This document shows, piece by piece, positions 41,566 to 51,057 of a DNA stretch of 64,000 nt. Position 1 is the first letter of the stretch. Each line of letters starts with the position of its first letter. The notes below the pieces were generated by a model. The model did not search any database. It was not told where the DNA came from and saw nothing but the letters and a program-made list of their open reading frames with translations. The position numbers were made by a program, and so were the translations under genes. Origin of the DNA: RGIG3178 sp963674495 (GTDB lineage Bacteria; Bacillota; Clostridia; Christensenellales; QAND01); the NCBI GenBank assembly GCA_963674495.2, contig CAXXLG010000002.1, positions 806,001-870,000 of the forward strand, read 5' to 3'.

Positions 41566-42114
41566 ATGCAGATATCCATCAACGGCAAAGGGATGCAGGT
41601 ATCCGACTATCTGGCGGAGGTTGTGGAAAAGCGCGTGCAGAAACTGGAAAAATATCTTAAGGACGATGTGCGTGTTCAGGTTATGCTGTCCATGTTCCGC
41701 GGAAGGCAGGTTGCCGAAATCACAGTGCCCATTGGCACCACGATTCTACGAGCTGAAGAGGCGACGGGCGATATGTACGCGTCCATTGACAATGCCGCCA
41801 AAAAACTTGAGCGGCAGATTTTACGCTACCGCGCGCGCATGGACAAACAGATGCACGAGAAGTCTATCCGATTTCAAACGCCGGAGATGCCCGAAGAGGG
41901 CGAGGATGAGACGGCGATGGGGGATGACTGGCCGCGTGTTGTCAGAACCAAGCGCTTTTCCATCAAACCGATGTCGGTGGACGAAGCGGCGATGCAAATG
42001 GATATGCTGGGGCATACGTTCTATGTGTTCTGTTCGGCGGAAAACGGGAGCGTCAACGTATTGTACAAACGCAATGACGGTCAGCTCGGACTGATCGAAC
42101 CTGAACTTGGCTGA
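41566..42114 (+). CDS. hpf: Ribosome hibernation promoting factor, long form (HPF/RaiA)
   Basis: This 182-residue protein has an N-terminal S30AE domain (MQISINGKGMQVSDYL, about 1-100). A linker and the C-terminal dimerisation domain (VVRTKRFSIKPMSVDEAAMQ, about 126-180) follow. The long form joins two 70S ribosomes into inactive 100S dimers in stationary phase or in spores. The annotated frame begins at 41548, but AAAGGAG at 41552-41558 places the start at ATG 41566. It has its own promoter and terminator and lies just downstream of the probable raiA RNA and zinc-ribbon gene. Confidence 0.96.
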   Translation: MQISINGKGMQVSDYLAEVVEKRVQKLEKYLKDDVRVQVMLSMFRGRQVAEITVPIGTTILRAEEATGDMYASIDNAAKKLERQILRYRARMDKQMHEKSIRFQTPEMPEEGEDETAMGDDWPRVVRTKRFSIKPMSVDEAAMQMDMLGHTFYVFCSAENGSVNVLYKRNDGQLGLIEPELG

Positions 42115-42126
42115 TGAGAACGCGTT

Positions 42127-42156
42127 AAAACGCGCAGCTGTGCTGCGCGTTTTTTT
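42127..42156. terminator. Terminator between hpf and the ABC-F gene
   Basis: AAAACGCGCAGC (42127-42138) and GCTGCGCGTTTT (42142-42153) form a 12-bp stem with a 3-nt loop and a T-run on the plus strand. Confidence 0.92.
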
Positions 42157-44059
42157 ATATCTCCTCAAGGCTCAGGCTCAATGCCTCCCAGTGATGCATC
42201 GCCTCTTGTAGAGATGTACGCAGCTCTTCCAGTCTCTTGGTGGTGCTCAGCGCTTTTTCATAGTTGCAAGCTACCGCCGGGTCGTTCAATTCTGCCTGCT
42301 GCGCATCGATGTCCGATTCAATATTTTGAATTTCATCCTCCACCTTGCGTAGTTGGGCGCGTAGCCGGCGCAAAGCGGCAGCATCGCCACGCTGCTTTGC
42401 ACTTTCGCTGGGCGCTTTGGACATAGGTGTTTTGGGTTCCAATAAATTCTCCTGTTTTGACAGATGGACCAGGTAATCGTCGTAGTTGCCAATGCTTTCC
42501 ATCAAACCGTCTTTGGTCAGGGACAGTATGCGCGTGGCCAGCCGGTTGACCAGATACCGGTCATGGGAGATGATCAGCAAGGTGCCTTCGTAGCCAAGCA
42601 ACGCACTTTCCAGCGCTTCGCGCGACGGTGTGTCCAGATGGTTGGTTGGCTCGTCCAATAGCAATAGATTGGCACGGCCGAGCATCAGCTTTAACAGCTC
42701 CACCCGCGCACGTTCGCCACCGGACAGAGCCGCAACGGATTTGTATACCTCGTCCCCTTTGAACAAAAAGGCTGCAAGCGCACTTCTTACCTGCGTTTCG
42801 TCCATTGCGGGATAGTCGTTTTGGATTTGCGTAAGCGGCGTGCCTTGCGGATCCAATCTGCTTTGGTGTTGGTCGTAGTAGCCGACCGTGATGTGCGCGC
42901 CAAGATGGATGGAGCCAGTATCTGGCGTTAGCTCACCCAAAAGGATGCGCATCAGCGTGGTCTTTCCGCAGCCATTGGACCCCAAAAGGAACACACGCTC
43001 GCCTTGGCGAAGGTGCAGGTTTACGTTGGAAAACAGCGGCTTATCAAAGGATTTACTTATGTTCTCCCCTATGAGCACATCCTGACCGCCGCTCTGTTTG
43101 GCATCCAGCGCAAAGCGGATGGACAGCGGCGCCTTGTCCGGTTTTTTGACGGCGGCGCGCAGCTTCTCCAATTGATGTTCCTTGTGCTCGGCGGTACGGA
43201 TACTGCGCTCGCGGTTCCATCTTCGAAAACGCGCGATCATTTCCTCCATGCGCTGTATCTCCTTTTGCGCCGCATGAAAATTCTTTTGCTCAATCTCGCG
43301 TCTTTGTTGTTTCTGTAACAAATACGCGGAATACCCGCCGTCGTAACGGGTAAGCTGCTTGTTCGCAAGCTCCAGCGTAAGCGTCGTAACTCTGTCTAGA
43401 AAAAACCGGTCGTGTGAAATGACCAGCATTCCACCGACGTATTGGGACAAAAATCCTTCCATCCACTCCACACTTTGCATGTCCAGATGGTTGGTTGGTT
43501 CGTCCAACAGCAACAGGTCTGGTTCATCCAATAGCAACTTGGCCATCTGCGCTTTACTCCTCTGCCCGCCGGACAAAGCTTGCATCGGCAGTGAGAGGTC
43601 CTTTTCGTCAAAACCCATACCCAACAGCGTGGAACGCGTACGGGCGCGGAAAGTCAATCCGCCGTCGCTTTGGAAGCGCTCGATCAATGCGGCCTGCCGC
43701 TCGATCAGCTTGTCCAGATCATACGGTTGCGCATCCAAGGCCTTGTGCAACGATTCGAGCTGCGCTTCAACCGCCATCAAGGACTTGAACACGGAGAGCG
43801 TTTCGTCGTACAGCGTACGCGTAGGTAAGAAATCCGCGTGCTGGGCAAGGTGGCCGCCACGCATGCCCTTTTGCAGTGAGATATGGCCGCAATCCGCCGA
43901 TTCGGTGCCGCACAGTATACGCATCAACGTTGTCTTGCCGCTGCCGTTCATACCCACAAGACCCACATGCTGCCCGTCCTGTATGGCAAAGCCCACGTCA
44001 CAGAACAGGACGTTTCCTCCGAAGGATTTTGCGATTCCATTGGCCTGCAATACGATCAT
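42155..44059 (-). CDS. ABC-F family ATPase (Uup/YdiF-like translation factor)
   Basis: This 634-residue cytosolic protein has two ABC ATPase domains in one chain and no membrane helices. Walker A motifs are GMNGSGKTT (near 36) and GSNGCGKTT (near 356); signatures are LSGGQRSK and LSGGERAR, each followed by LLLLDEPTNHLD. The linker between them is the charged P-site tRNA interaction motif, and a C-terminal coiled coil (about 550-630) is present. ABC-F proteins act on the ribosome, some giving antibiotic resistance; the subclass cannot be fixed by eye. Start ATG 44059 has AAGGAG 5 nt before it. Confidence 0.93.
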   Translation of the reverse strand: MIVLQANGIAKSFGGNVLFCDVGFAIQDGQHVGLVGMNGSGKTTLMRILCGTESADCGHISLQKGMRGGHLAQHADFLPTRTLYDETLSVFKSLMAVEAQLESLHKALDAQPYDLDKLIERQAALIERFQSDGGLTFRARTRSTLLGMGFDEKDLSLPMQALSGGQRSKAQMAKLLLDEPDLLLLDEPTNHLDMQSVEWMEGFLSQYVGGMLVISHDRFFLDRVTTLTLELANKQLTRYDGGYSAYLLQKQQRREIEQKNFHAAQKEIQRMEEMIARFRRWNRERSIRTAEHKEHQLEKLRAAVKKPDKAPLSIRFALDAKQSGGQDVLIGENISKSFDKPLFSNVNLHLRQGERVFLLGSNGCGKTTLMRILLGELTPDTGSIHLGAHITVGYYDQHQSRLDPQGTPLTQIQNDYPAMDETQVRSALAAFLFKGDEVYKSVAALSGGERARVELLKLMLGRANLLLLDEPTNHLDTPSREALESALLGYEGTLLIISHDRYLVNRLATRILSLTKDGLMESIGNYDDYLVHLSKQENLLEPKTPMSKAPSESAKQRGDAAALRRLRAQLRKVEDEIQNIESDIDAQQAELNDPAVACNYEKALSTTKRLEELRTSLQEAMHHWEALSLSLEEI

Positions 44060-44095
44060 GGTTCTCCTTGGTCTGTAAAAAAGTCGGATGAAACC

Positions 44096-44124
44096 AGTGT
44101 ACTGCATTTTATCGTTCATTTCAA
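44096..44124 (-). promoter_or_regulatory. Sigma-A promoter of the ABC-F gene
   Basis: On the minus strand TTGAAA (44124-44119) and TACACT (44101-44096) have a 17-nt spacer. The leader would be only about 30 nt, with no room for an antibiotic-sensing attenuator. Confidence 0.65.
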
Positions 44125-44490
44125 TTTGATCGCCTGATTAGGTTTGTCCAAGCGGTTTATGGGAAAAATAGCCACAACAAATAAAAAAGAGGGAAGATGT
44201 ACCCTGCTGTACTGTTTGTCATCCAGCGCAATGGTGGATTGTGCATGAATTATGATAGGATAGGATGAGATGGGACGGAAAAGCATGCCGCGATTGCCGA
44301 GTCAAAGGCGAGACCGACGAAAACAACGCTTGAGTGAATGAGCATACACCAACGCGTTCTATAAAGCGGGCGTTCCGCTTCGATTCGAAGCGCGCGGGCA
44401 TGGAGAAATGCCCGTATGCAGCGTTATTCTGCGATAAACAGAGAATAAAGTGGATTTTGGATTGATATTTTGTTACAAAAGTATTAAGCT
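44125..44490. other. Gene-free region between divergent genes with clustered short hairpins
   Basis: No credible gene is seen. Between about 44362 and 44412 three adjacent inverted repeats occur: GCGGGCGTTCCGC, GCTTCGATTCGAAGC, and CGGGCAT-n6-ATGCCCG. They lie upstream of the yabE promoter. I found no match to the c-di-AMP (ydaO) riboswitch core that often precedes wall-hydrolase genes. Confidence 0.4.
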
Positions 44491-44494
44491 GAAT

Positions 44495-44523
44495 TTGACA
44501 GTAAATTTTGTCCAAGCTATAAT
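44495..44523 (+). promoter_or_regulatory. Perfect consensus sigma-A promoter of the yabE-like gene
   Basis: TTGACA (44495-44500) and TATAAT (44518-44523) are separated by exactly 17 nt. Confidence 0.88.
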
Positions 44524-44564
44524 AAACACTCAAACAAGGTTGTGGAAAGGGGCGTTGCGCCGAC

Positions 44565-46331
44565 ATGAAAGTCAAAAAAAAGCGGCATGTGGATATCGAA
44601 CTGTATCCGCAGACGCACCTTAAGGGCATCCTCAAGATGCGCGCCAATGAAAGGCCGGCACGCGCTATGAAAAAGAGATTTGGCAACGCACTGCGCACCT
44701 TTGGTGCGGCGGTGATATTTCCGTTGCTCAAGGGCAAATCGCTGATACGGCGCGGGTTGAAAAGCACGCGCGTACGTCTTCACGCAGAGCAAGAGGAGAC
44801 GATTCAGTCCCAAAGCCTACCGTATTATGAGCCCAAGATCAATGCAATGGGCTATGCGGGCGGACAGGTGGTCATGTCGATGGAGCAAACGATTGCACCT
44901 TCGGATGAACTCTTGCGCCAACGGCGCAAAAAGGCCGCGCGTAAACGCACCAGCAACGATAAGCGGACAATAACGAAGCGTTTATCGCATGAGGCATCTG
45001 TTGTAAACGTAGAATCCGACGGTACGGCAGCCTTGTGGATGGAACAAGCGCTGCCTTCTCCCGGCGCCATACCGCAGCGGCAGGATAGGACCAAAACCAA
45101 GGATGATTCGAAAAAGCGTCGTACGAAAAATAAAACAAAGACGGCACGGGCGAGCGCGGGAAAACGCACCGTCAAGTGGAAGAACATTGCCATAGCGTTG
45201 GCATGCTGTGCGTTTTTCGGCCTGTTCGGGTGGTATATGCTTGAGGGAAGGTTTTGTGTTGTCAACGTGTTTGATGACGGTTCCCTGCAATCGGTGCGGA
45301 CCAAGGAAGCAACGGTAGAAGCGATGTTTGCCGAGGCGGGCATCGGCTTAACCGCTGAAGATTTGGTGTCCGTAGCGTTGGGCGAAAAACCGCAGGAAGG
45401 TATGGTGTTGAGCATCCAGCGTGCGCGCGACGTCGACATCACCATCGAAGGGCAAAACATGTCGGTGCGTTTAGCACAGGGTACGGTGGAGGATGCACTG
45501 GCGCTTGCGGGCATTACCTGTTACGAGAACGATGCCGTGATACCCGCCCTTGACACGCCCGTTCGCACCAATATGGATGTGCAGGTCTATCGTGCCAAGA
45601 CACTGCACATCAAGACAAAGAACAAAACAATGGAGGTGCAGATGGGGTTGGGCACGGTGGGTGATGCGCTGACCAAAGCGGGCATTACCTACGACGACGG
45701 GGACGAGATCAGTCCATCCACGGGCACAGCGATAGAGGACGGCATGGAGATCAGCTTCATGTCGGTGGACATCAAAACGGTAACGCATACGGAAACAATC
45801 AAATATGATACGGTGCGCAAGAACTCCAGCAAATACTACTATGGAACCACAAGGGTCTCACAGACGGGCAAGAACGGCACAAGGACTATCGTAGAGGAGG
45901 TCACCTACGAGGACGGCAAAGAGGTTTCACGCAAGAAGATATCCAACAAAGTAACAAAGGAACCGGTGGATAAGATCATTCTGGTGGGCACCAAGGCGAC
46001 CAGCAACCACGCCATCGAAGACCTGCCCGCGGGCGGTCCCCCGGAATCGATGATCGCATATTCCGTAACCATGACGCAGATAACGGCGTATACGCATACG
46101 GGTTACAGGACCGCTTCCGGGAAATGGCCGACGGTGGGCATGTGTGCGATTGACCGCCGGGTCTTTTTGTACGGCACGGTATTCTATATACCGGGATATG
46201 GCTATGCCGTGGCGGAGGATACCGGATCGGGTGTGGGGGATCCCTACAGCATGGACGTGTTTATGGACACGAAAGCAGATTGCCTTAGATGGGGACGCAA
46301 GCGCAATAAGGTTGTATATGTGTTAAAATAG
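44565..46331 (+). CDS. YabE-like wall protein: three DUF348 domains, G5 and 3D domain
   Basis: This 588-residue protein has an unusually long, very basic cytoplasmic N-terminus (about 205 residues) and one membrane helix (about 207-227). Outside the membrane it has three ubiquitin-like DUF348 repeats (each ending in a TVxxAL..AGI pattern), a G5 domain (about 400-480) and a C-terminal 3D domain (about 505-588). The 3D aspartates are in CAIDRR, AEDTGSG and MDVFMD. YabE/Rpf-type proteins cleave peptidoglycan glycan strands. Gene order yabE-rsmA matches Bacillus, but rnmV between them is missing. The RBS AAGGGG is about 12 nt from ATG, with a GGCG/CGCC mini-stem between. Confidence 0.88.
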   Translation: MKVKKKRHVDIELYPQTHLKGILKMRANERPARAMKKRFGNALRTFGAAVIFPLLKGKSLIRRGLKSTRVRLHAEQEETIQSQSLPYYEPKINAMGYAGGQVVMSMEQTIAPSDELLRQRRKKAARKRTSNDKRTITKRLSHEASVVNVESDGTAALWMEQALPSPGAIPQRQDRTKTKDDSKKRRTKNKTKTARASAGKRTVKWKNIAIALACCAFFGLFGWYMLEGRFCVVNVFDDGSLQSVRTKEATVEAMFAEAGIGLTAEDLVSVALGEKPQEGMVLSIQRARDVDITIEGQNMSVRLAQGTVEDALALAGITCYENDAVIPALDTPVRTNMDVQVYRAKTLHIKTKNKTMEVQMGLGTVGDALTKAGITYDDGDEISPSTGTAIEDGMEISFMSVDIKTVTHTETIKYDTVRKNSSKYYYGTTRVSQTGKNGTRTIVEEVTYEDGKEVSRKKISNKVTKEPVDKIILVGTKATSNHAIEDLPAGGPPESMIAYSVTMTQITAYTHTGYRTASGKWPTVGMCAIDRRVFLYGTVFYIPGYGYAVAEDTGSGVGDPYSMDVFMDTKADCLRWGRKRNKVVYVLK

Positions 46332-46344
46332 CAGGAACGCAAAG

Positions 46345-46367
46345 GGCGCCGTACGGCGCCTTTTTTT
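46345..46367 (+). terminator. Terminator after the yabE-like gene
   Basis: GGCGCCG (46345-46351) pairs with CGGCGCC (46354-46360), followed by seven T. Confidence 0.85.
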
Positions 46368-46385
46368 GTAAAGGGGATAGATCGG

Positions 46386-47246
46386 ATGCGGTATGACGGG
46401 GCAAACATCGTACAATTGAAGCAGGCTTTGGGAGAGTACGGCCTTTCGCCCAACAAGAAACTTGGGCAAAATTTTTTATGCGACGCAAACATTGCTGATG
46501 CCATCGTGAATGTGGCAGGTGATATTGACAAAAGAACGGTGTTGGAGATCGGTCCGGGCGCGGGTGCGCTGACGGTGCGATTGCTCCAAAAAGCCGCCCG
46601 GGTCATCGCCGTCGAATTGGATGCTGGGCTGTGCCGGTTGCTCAATTCCCGTATTGACGATCCGCGCTTTACGCTCATTCACGATGATGCGTTGAAGATT
46701 CCTCCGGGCGATATCGGTTTGACACAACCTGCCACGCTGGTTGCCAACCTGCCATACTATGCTACAACGCCCCTCATCATGCGATATTTAACGCAATGTC
46801 CCGCTGTGGATTGTTTTGTGATGATGATGCAAAAGGAGGTGGCGCAGCGCTTGTGTGCGCCACCCGGCGGTCGGGATTACGGAGCGGTGAGCGTGGCTGT
46901 GCAATACTATACGAATGCGCACACGGCTTTGAATGTTGCGCCATCCTGCTTTTATCCCGTTCCGGGGGTGTTCTCTACGGTGGTGTTGATGGATCGACGC
47001 GAACCCACCGTAAAACTGAAGGATGAGGATAGGTTGTTCCGCGTGGTACGCGCCTGTTTCGCGATGCGCCGCAAGACGCTGTTGAACAATTTAGCCGCCA
47101 TGGATGGCCTTGGCAGGGAGGGCGCGAAACAGGTGCTTGCGATGGGCGGTATCGATGGATCGGTACGCGGTGAAACACTGTCGCTTGACGCATTTATTGC
47201 GTTGGCGGATGCCGTGGGGGATGTGTTGCGCGACAAAAAAAGATGA
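46386..47246 (+). CDS. rsmA: 16S rRNA dimethyladenosine transferase RsmA (KsgA)
   Basis: This 286-residue methyltransferase makes N6,N6-dimethyladenosine at the two adjacent adenosines of the 3' terminal helix of 16S rRNA. KLGQNFLCD near residues 24-32, the SAM motif LEIGPGAGALT near 54-64, and the catalytic NLPYYATTP near 120-128 are all present. FAMRRKTLLNNL near 224 is typical of the C-terminal domain. The gene lies 54 nt after the yabE-like gene, with a terminator between. Length and start are standard. Confidence 0.96.
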   Translation: MRYDGANIVQLKQALGEYGLSPNKKLGQNFLCDANIADAIVNVAGDIDKRTVLEIGPGAGALTVRLLQKAARVIAVELDAGLCRLLNSRIDDPRFTLIHDDALKIPPGDIGLTQPATLVANLPYYATTPLIMRYLTQCPAVDCFVMMMQKEVAQRLCAPPGGRDYGAVSVAVQYYTNAHTALNVAPSCFYPVPGVFSTVVLMDRREPTVKLKDEDRLFRVVRACFAMRRKTLLNNLAAMDGLGREGAKQVLAMGGIDGSVRGETLSLDAFIALADAVGDVLRDKKR

Positions 47247-47290
47247 CACAAGGCGGCGGCGCAAGAAGACGCTGCGTACTAGCCTGTGCG

Positions 47291-47314
47291 AAGACCGGTA
47301 AGCCGGTCTTTTTT
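47291..47314 (+). terminator. Terminator after rsmA
   Basis: AAGACCGG (47291-47298) pairs with CCGGTCTT (47303-47310) around a 4-nt loop, followed by a T-run. Confidence 0.85.
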
Positions 47315-47384
47315 GTTTTTGTGGACAAGTGTCATGCGGCAGGGATGTTGATGCATACATTGTTGGATGAAAGGGGGATGTGCC

Positions 47385-48704
47385 GTGAACATCAAACAAC
47401 AATATATCGTACTGTATGCACAAGATCACAAAACTACAACGGGATTTGTCAAATTGACATACCGGGGTGACGAGACCAGGGTGAACACCCGGGTTTCCGT
47501 GTGCGCTGATGCAAGGGTTGAGGTAATGCTGGACAACGGAATGCAGCGAATACGCCTGCCCTTGCAAGCGCAGCATGGCATGCATGTGGCCAACCACGGT
47601 GCGCGCTTTGGCGGTACGCGCATCGTGGTGGCAGTATGTGATGATGGCGGGTTGTTGGCGTTGGGTGAAAGCAGGCTGCCCAAAGCAAACTGGCATTTAT
47701 ACGGGAGATTGTGCAAGATGGGGAACGCAGCTGGCCAGACCATGGTCGAAACAAAGGAAAGGCTTGTAGAACCTGTTTCTCAAATCTCTGAGACGTATGG
47801 GGAGAAGCAAGCGAAAGCCGTGTATGGTGGACAGGATGATGCACCCATAACGGAAGATGCATATGATCAAACGCCGGCCATGCAGACCATGCAGGAAAAA
47901 CAGGAACGCCCCGCCCATGTAAAATACGCCGAGCCGGAAAGATCCCAGCCGGATGCGGTGACCGCGGCGGATGATCTGCCCGATATCGGGTGGCCGCAGC
48001 ATGAAGAACAAGCACAACCCATGGGAATGAAGCAGGCTGAACCGCCATGTGAGCAGAATAACGAGGATCAATCACCGACGGACGAACGGCTTGTGGAAAC
48101 GCCGTATGAGTCCGATGAACCACAAGGGTCCAGCGTGCAGGAGCCGGACGTATCGCCATGCCATGCAACGGCCGATATGGACGTATTTGGAACGGATGAA
48201 ACCGATCCGATTTGTTTTCAAACAGATGAGCCGGTGGATGTATCCACGCATTCGCGGCAAAGGTCTTTTCTCAGTGCGCGGCAATCCGTACAATCCTCGA
48301 ACGAACTTGACGGGGATGCGGTGTCCAGGGCACAGGATAACCACCTCCCGCAAGATGTGAGCATACCAAAAGGTTGTCCGTACGTTATGCCTCCACCCAT
48401 CAACGCGGCTGTACAAAAGCCGGTAATGTTTCAAACAGGCGATACGCAAAAGGCGATCAAGTTGAACGTTGAAGGACCGTACGCACAGCTTTGGAAGTGG
48501 CGTCGTGTAACGTCCAAAGAAAGGGGATACAGTTATTTGATGGGAGAAGTGGAACAAAGCGGCAAAGTCGTCGCCGTGGCCGTTGCTGTACCGGGCGTAT
48601 ATGCGCCTGCTCCCCCCGCCAACCTACGGGGCTTTACAATTTTCCGAGAAGGTTATTGGTTGTTGGCACAGGATGCGCAAACGGGGGAACGCCTACCCAT
48701 TTAA
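47385..48704 (+). CDS. Unrecognised protein with a long acidic central region
   Basis: This protein of about 439 residues is not one I can assign. The N-terminal part (about 1-110) looks folded and beta-rich, starting NIKQQYIVLYAQD. Residues about 115-350 are low-complexity, rich in Glu, Gln, Asp and Pro, and probably disordered. The last 80 residues form a second folded block with LWKWRRVTSKERGYSYL and GFTIFREGYWLLAQD. There is no signal peptide or membrane helix. The start is GTG 47385, since AAGGGGG precedes it at 8-nt spacing, rather than the ATG at 47367. Its place between rsmA and spo0A hints at a spore role, which is speculation. Confidence 0.65.
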   Translation: MNIKQQYIVLYAQDHKTTTGFVKLTYRGDETRVNTRVSVCADARVEVMLDNGMQRIRLPLQAQHGMHVANHGARFGGTRIVVAVCDDGGLLALGESRLPKANWHLYGRLCKMGNAAGQTMVETKERLVEPVSQISETYGEKQAKAVYGGQDDAPITEDAYDQTPAMQTMQEKQERPAHVKYAEPERSQPDAVTAADDLPDIGWPQHEEQAQPMGMKQAEPPCEQNNEDQSPTDERLVETPYESDEPQGSSVQEPDVSPCHATADMDVFGTDETDPICFQTDEPVDVSTHSRQRSFLSARQSVQSSNELDGDAVSRAQDNHLPQDVSIPKGCPYVMPPPINAAVQKPVMFQTGDTQKAIKLNVEGPYAQLWKWRRVTSKERGYSYLMGEVEQSGKVVAVAVAVPGVYAPAPPANLRGFTIFREGYWLLAQDAQTGERLPI

Positions 48705-48754
48705 CGGCGCGATGTCCTTCCATACCCGTGTTTAGGCGATTAAATAGCGGGAGT

Positions 48755-50989
48755 CTATGGAATCAGCGCTTGTGGTGCCCGCGCATCCGTCGCTTCGCCG
48801 GGAGCAAAGTATGCTTCCAACACGGCGCGTGCAACCGGCGCGGCATAGGAACCGTGTCCGCCCTGCGCGATCATGACGGCGACGGCGATGCGAGGATTAT
48901 CCGCCGGTGCATAGGCCAAAAACCAGGCGAACGCATCCCGACCGGTACTCTGTGCCGTACCGGTTTTGGCAGCAACGGACAGTTTGCATCCATCAAATGC
49001 GCTGCTGGCCGTTCCGCTTCGCACGGCCTCTTCCATACCGCTCATGACGGTGTGTACATAGGATGCATTCAAAAAAGCTTCGCTGGCAACGACGGACGAA
49101 ACGTCGCCCGTGCTATCCGGTAGCGACAGAACCAGCCGCGGCGTATGGCGCAGTCCGTTTTGCGTGATGGCGGCAACGGCATTGGCCATTTGTACCACGG
49201 TGACGGTGGTGTCTCCCTGCCCGATGGCAGCCGCGAGAATACGCGACGGACGCCATCGAATCAGATCTATGCTTTGGTAAAGGGACAGTGACTGCGCCGC
49301 GTTAAAACCCAGCGGCTCGAAAAGCTCCTTTGCCATTGATGGCGATGGATCTAAAAGCAGCGCCCATATCGCCTTTTCTGTGGCAACTTCATCCACACCG
49401 GGTAGTATCGTGCGCATGTTTGCAAGCGTTTGTTTCACTGCCTGAGTATCGCATAGCGCTTGGCTGTCCAGCGTACCGTCCGCTTCGCCCAACAGGCCGA
49501 TGCCCGTTTTTTCGCCAAGACCGAGTCTGCGCGCCATATCTGCCAACGATTCCGATCCTGTACGAACACCCATCTCATAGAAATAATAATTGCACGATAC
49601 GGCAAGCGCCTTTTGCATATTTACCAGCCCATGTGTTGTGTGATGTTCATTCCAAATCCAACAGGCAGGAGCGTCGACCTCAGAAAAATAGGTATACCTA
49701 CCTTTTGCCAAAATAAATTCTTCCGCAGTAACCACCTGTTTTTCAAGCGCGGCGAGCGCAGTGACGGGCTTAAACATGCTGCCCGGCGCAAATGCGTTGA
49801 CGATAGCGTTGTTGATCAGGGGGCGGGGCAGCGTCGGATCACGATTGGTCTCGCCCGCGGTGGTCAGATATGTGGGGTTAAGTACCTGCCAAGTTTCCTC
49901 GTCCAACGTCTGTAAAAACAGGTTGGGATCGTAGGATGGAACCGATGCCATGGCAAGCACTTCGCTGCTTTGCACATCTATGGCTACCACAGCGCCGATG
50001 CTAGCGCTGGAGAACGATTCACCGTACGCGCCTGATCTGATGTTGGACATCGTACTTTCAAGCGTTTGCTCCGCCACTGCCTGCAGCGATGCATCCAGTG
50101 TCAGCACCACGGTTTCTCCGTCCTGCGCCGGCGTTTGAGACAATACGGCGTTTCGGTGACCAGTGCTGTCCACCGAAACGGTTACTTCGCCCGCTGTGGG
50201 ATGCAGCACCTGCTCATACTGAGCTTCAAGGCCGCTTTTTCCTACGATGTCGGTGTAGATATCGTAGCCTTTTTGTGTATAGGAATCGGCGTCCTCCGCG
50301 CTGATTTTACCCAAATACCCAAGACCGTGACAAAAGAGCGTACCGTTTGGATATACGCGAACCGGGACCTCCTTACACGTAATGCCCGGCATGATGATAC
50401 TGTTTTCCGCAAACTGTGCACACAGCGTGGCGTCGGCAAACAACGCAAGCCGCACCGGTTTGTAGGCGCGGTAGCTTTGTTGGCTGAGCTGTAGGCGTAC
50501 CGCCAATACCATAAGATGCGCTTCCTTTGGAATATCCTGTACGCCATAGCGGTCTACAAGCGCCGCGACAGCATCGTCCGCTGCACAGTCCAGGGAAAGT
50601 TTCTGTTCGGACAAGAACACAGATATGTCTGATTGGGTATAGGTATATGCATTGTTTTCCCATATTATGGGAATGGTACAGGCGGGGGCAACGCCCGCAT
50701 TGTCAAGAATGACCAAAGCCGCATAGATGCTCTGGTTCAGTTGCGTTTTTTGCACGTCGCTGGGCGTTAAAGATACTTCGTACATCAGCGAAGTGCCGGC
50801 CAGTATGCGGCCGTATCGATCGACGATCAGCCCGCGCGCGCCTTCCACCGATATGGTGCGCACGCGCGATTCGCGCGCCTGTGTGGCATAGTGGTTTCCG
50901 CGGATGATCTGTAAAAAAAACAGGATACCAATCAACATGGTAACGCTGGCAACACAGACCAGGCGGAAAGCCCCAATTCTTCGCAGCAT
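48755..50989 (-). CDS. Class B penicillin-binding protein (PBP2/SpoVD-like transpeptidase)
   Basis: This 744-residue protein has an N-terminal membrane helix (about 7-27) and the class B dimerisation domain starting GARGLIVDRYGRILA. A C-terminal transpeptidase domain follows with all three motifs: SMFK (SxxK, Ser near 404), SCN (SxN, near 466) and KTGTA (near 674). It should cross-link peptidoglycan outside the membrane. A PASTA domain is not seen at the C-terminus, so it is closer to PBP2/MrdA than to PASTA-bearing SpoVD. The upstream frame opens at 51022, but AAAGGTG precedes ATG 50989. It is divergent from spo0A. Confidence 0.92.
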   Translation of the reverse strand: MLRRIGAFRLVCVASVTMLIGILFFLQIIRGNHYATQARESRVRTISVEGARGLIVDRYGRILAGTSLMYEVSLTPSDVQKTQLNQSIYAALVILDNAGVAPACTIPIIWENNAYTYTQSDISVFLSEQKLSLDCAADDAVAALVDRYGVQDIPKEAHLMVLAVRLQLSQQSYRAYKPVRLALFADATLCAQFAENSIIMPGITCKEVPVRVYPNGTLFCHGLGYLGKISAEDADSYTQKGYDIYTDIVGKSGLEAQYEQVLHPTAGEVTVSVDSTGHRNAVLSQTPAQDGETVVLTLDASLQAVAEQTLESTMSNIRSGAYGESFSSASIGAVVAIDVQSSEVLAMASVPSYDPNLFLQTLDEETWQVLNPTYLTTAGETNRDPTLPRPLINNAIVNAFAPGSMFKPVTALAALEKQVVTAEEFILAKGRYTYFSEVDAPACWIWNEHHTTHGLVNMQKALAVSCNYYFYEMGVRTGSESLADMARRLGLGEKTGIGLLGEADGTLDSQALCDTQAVKQTLANMRTILPGVDEVATEKAIWALLLDPSPSMAKELFEPLGFNAAQSLSLYQSIDLIRWRPSRILAAAIGQGDTTVTVVQMANAVAAITQNGLRHTPRLVLSLPDSTGDVSSVVASEAFLNASYVHTVMSGMEEAVRSGTASSAFDGCKLSVAAKTGTAQSTGRDAFAWFLAYAPADNPRIAVAVMIAQGGHGSYAAPVARAVLEAYFAPGEATDARAPQALIP

Positions 50990-51057
50990 AATGAACACCT
51001 TTCCGTATGGAACTACAGACATACGACAGTCGAAACAGCGCTGTGTTTATCCTATTT

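Noticed and set aside
44197..44268. 23-codon open frame after GAGGGAAG
   Set aside because: RBS spacing is too short, the product has no features, and there is no promoter.
44125..44490. c-di-AMP (ydaO) riboswitch upstream of the yabE-like gene
   Set aside because: The conserved GGGGTGAATC-type and CAGCTAACTCCG-type segments are absent, and the region lies upstream of the promoter.
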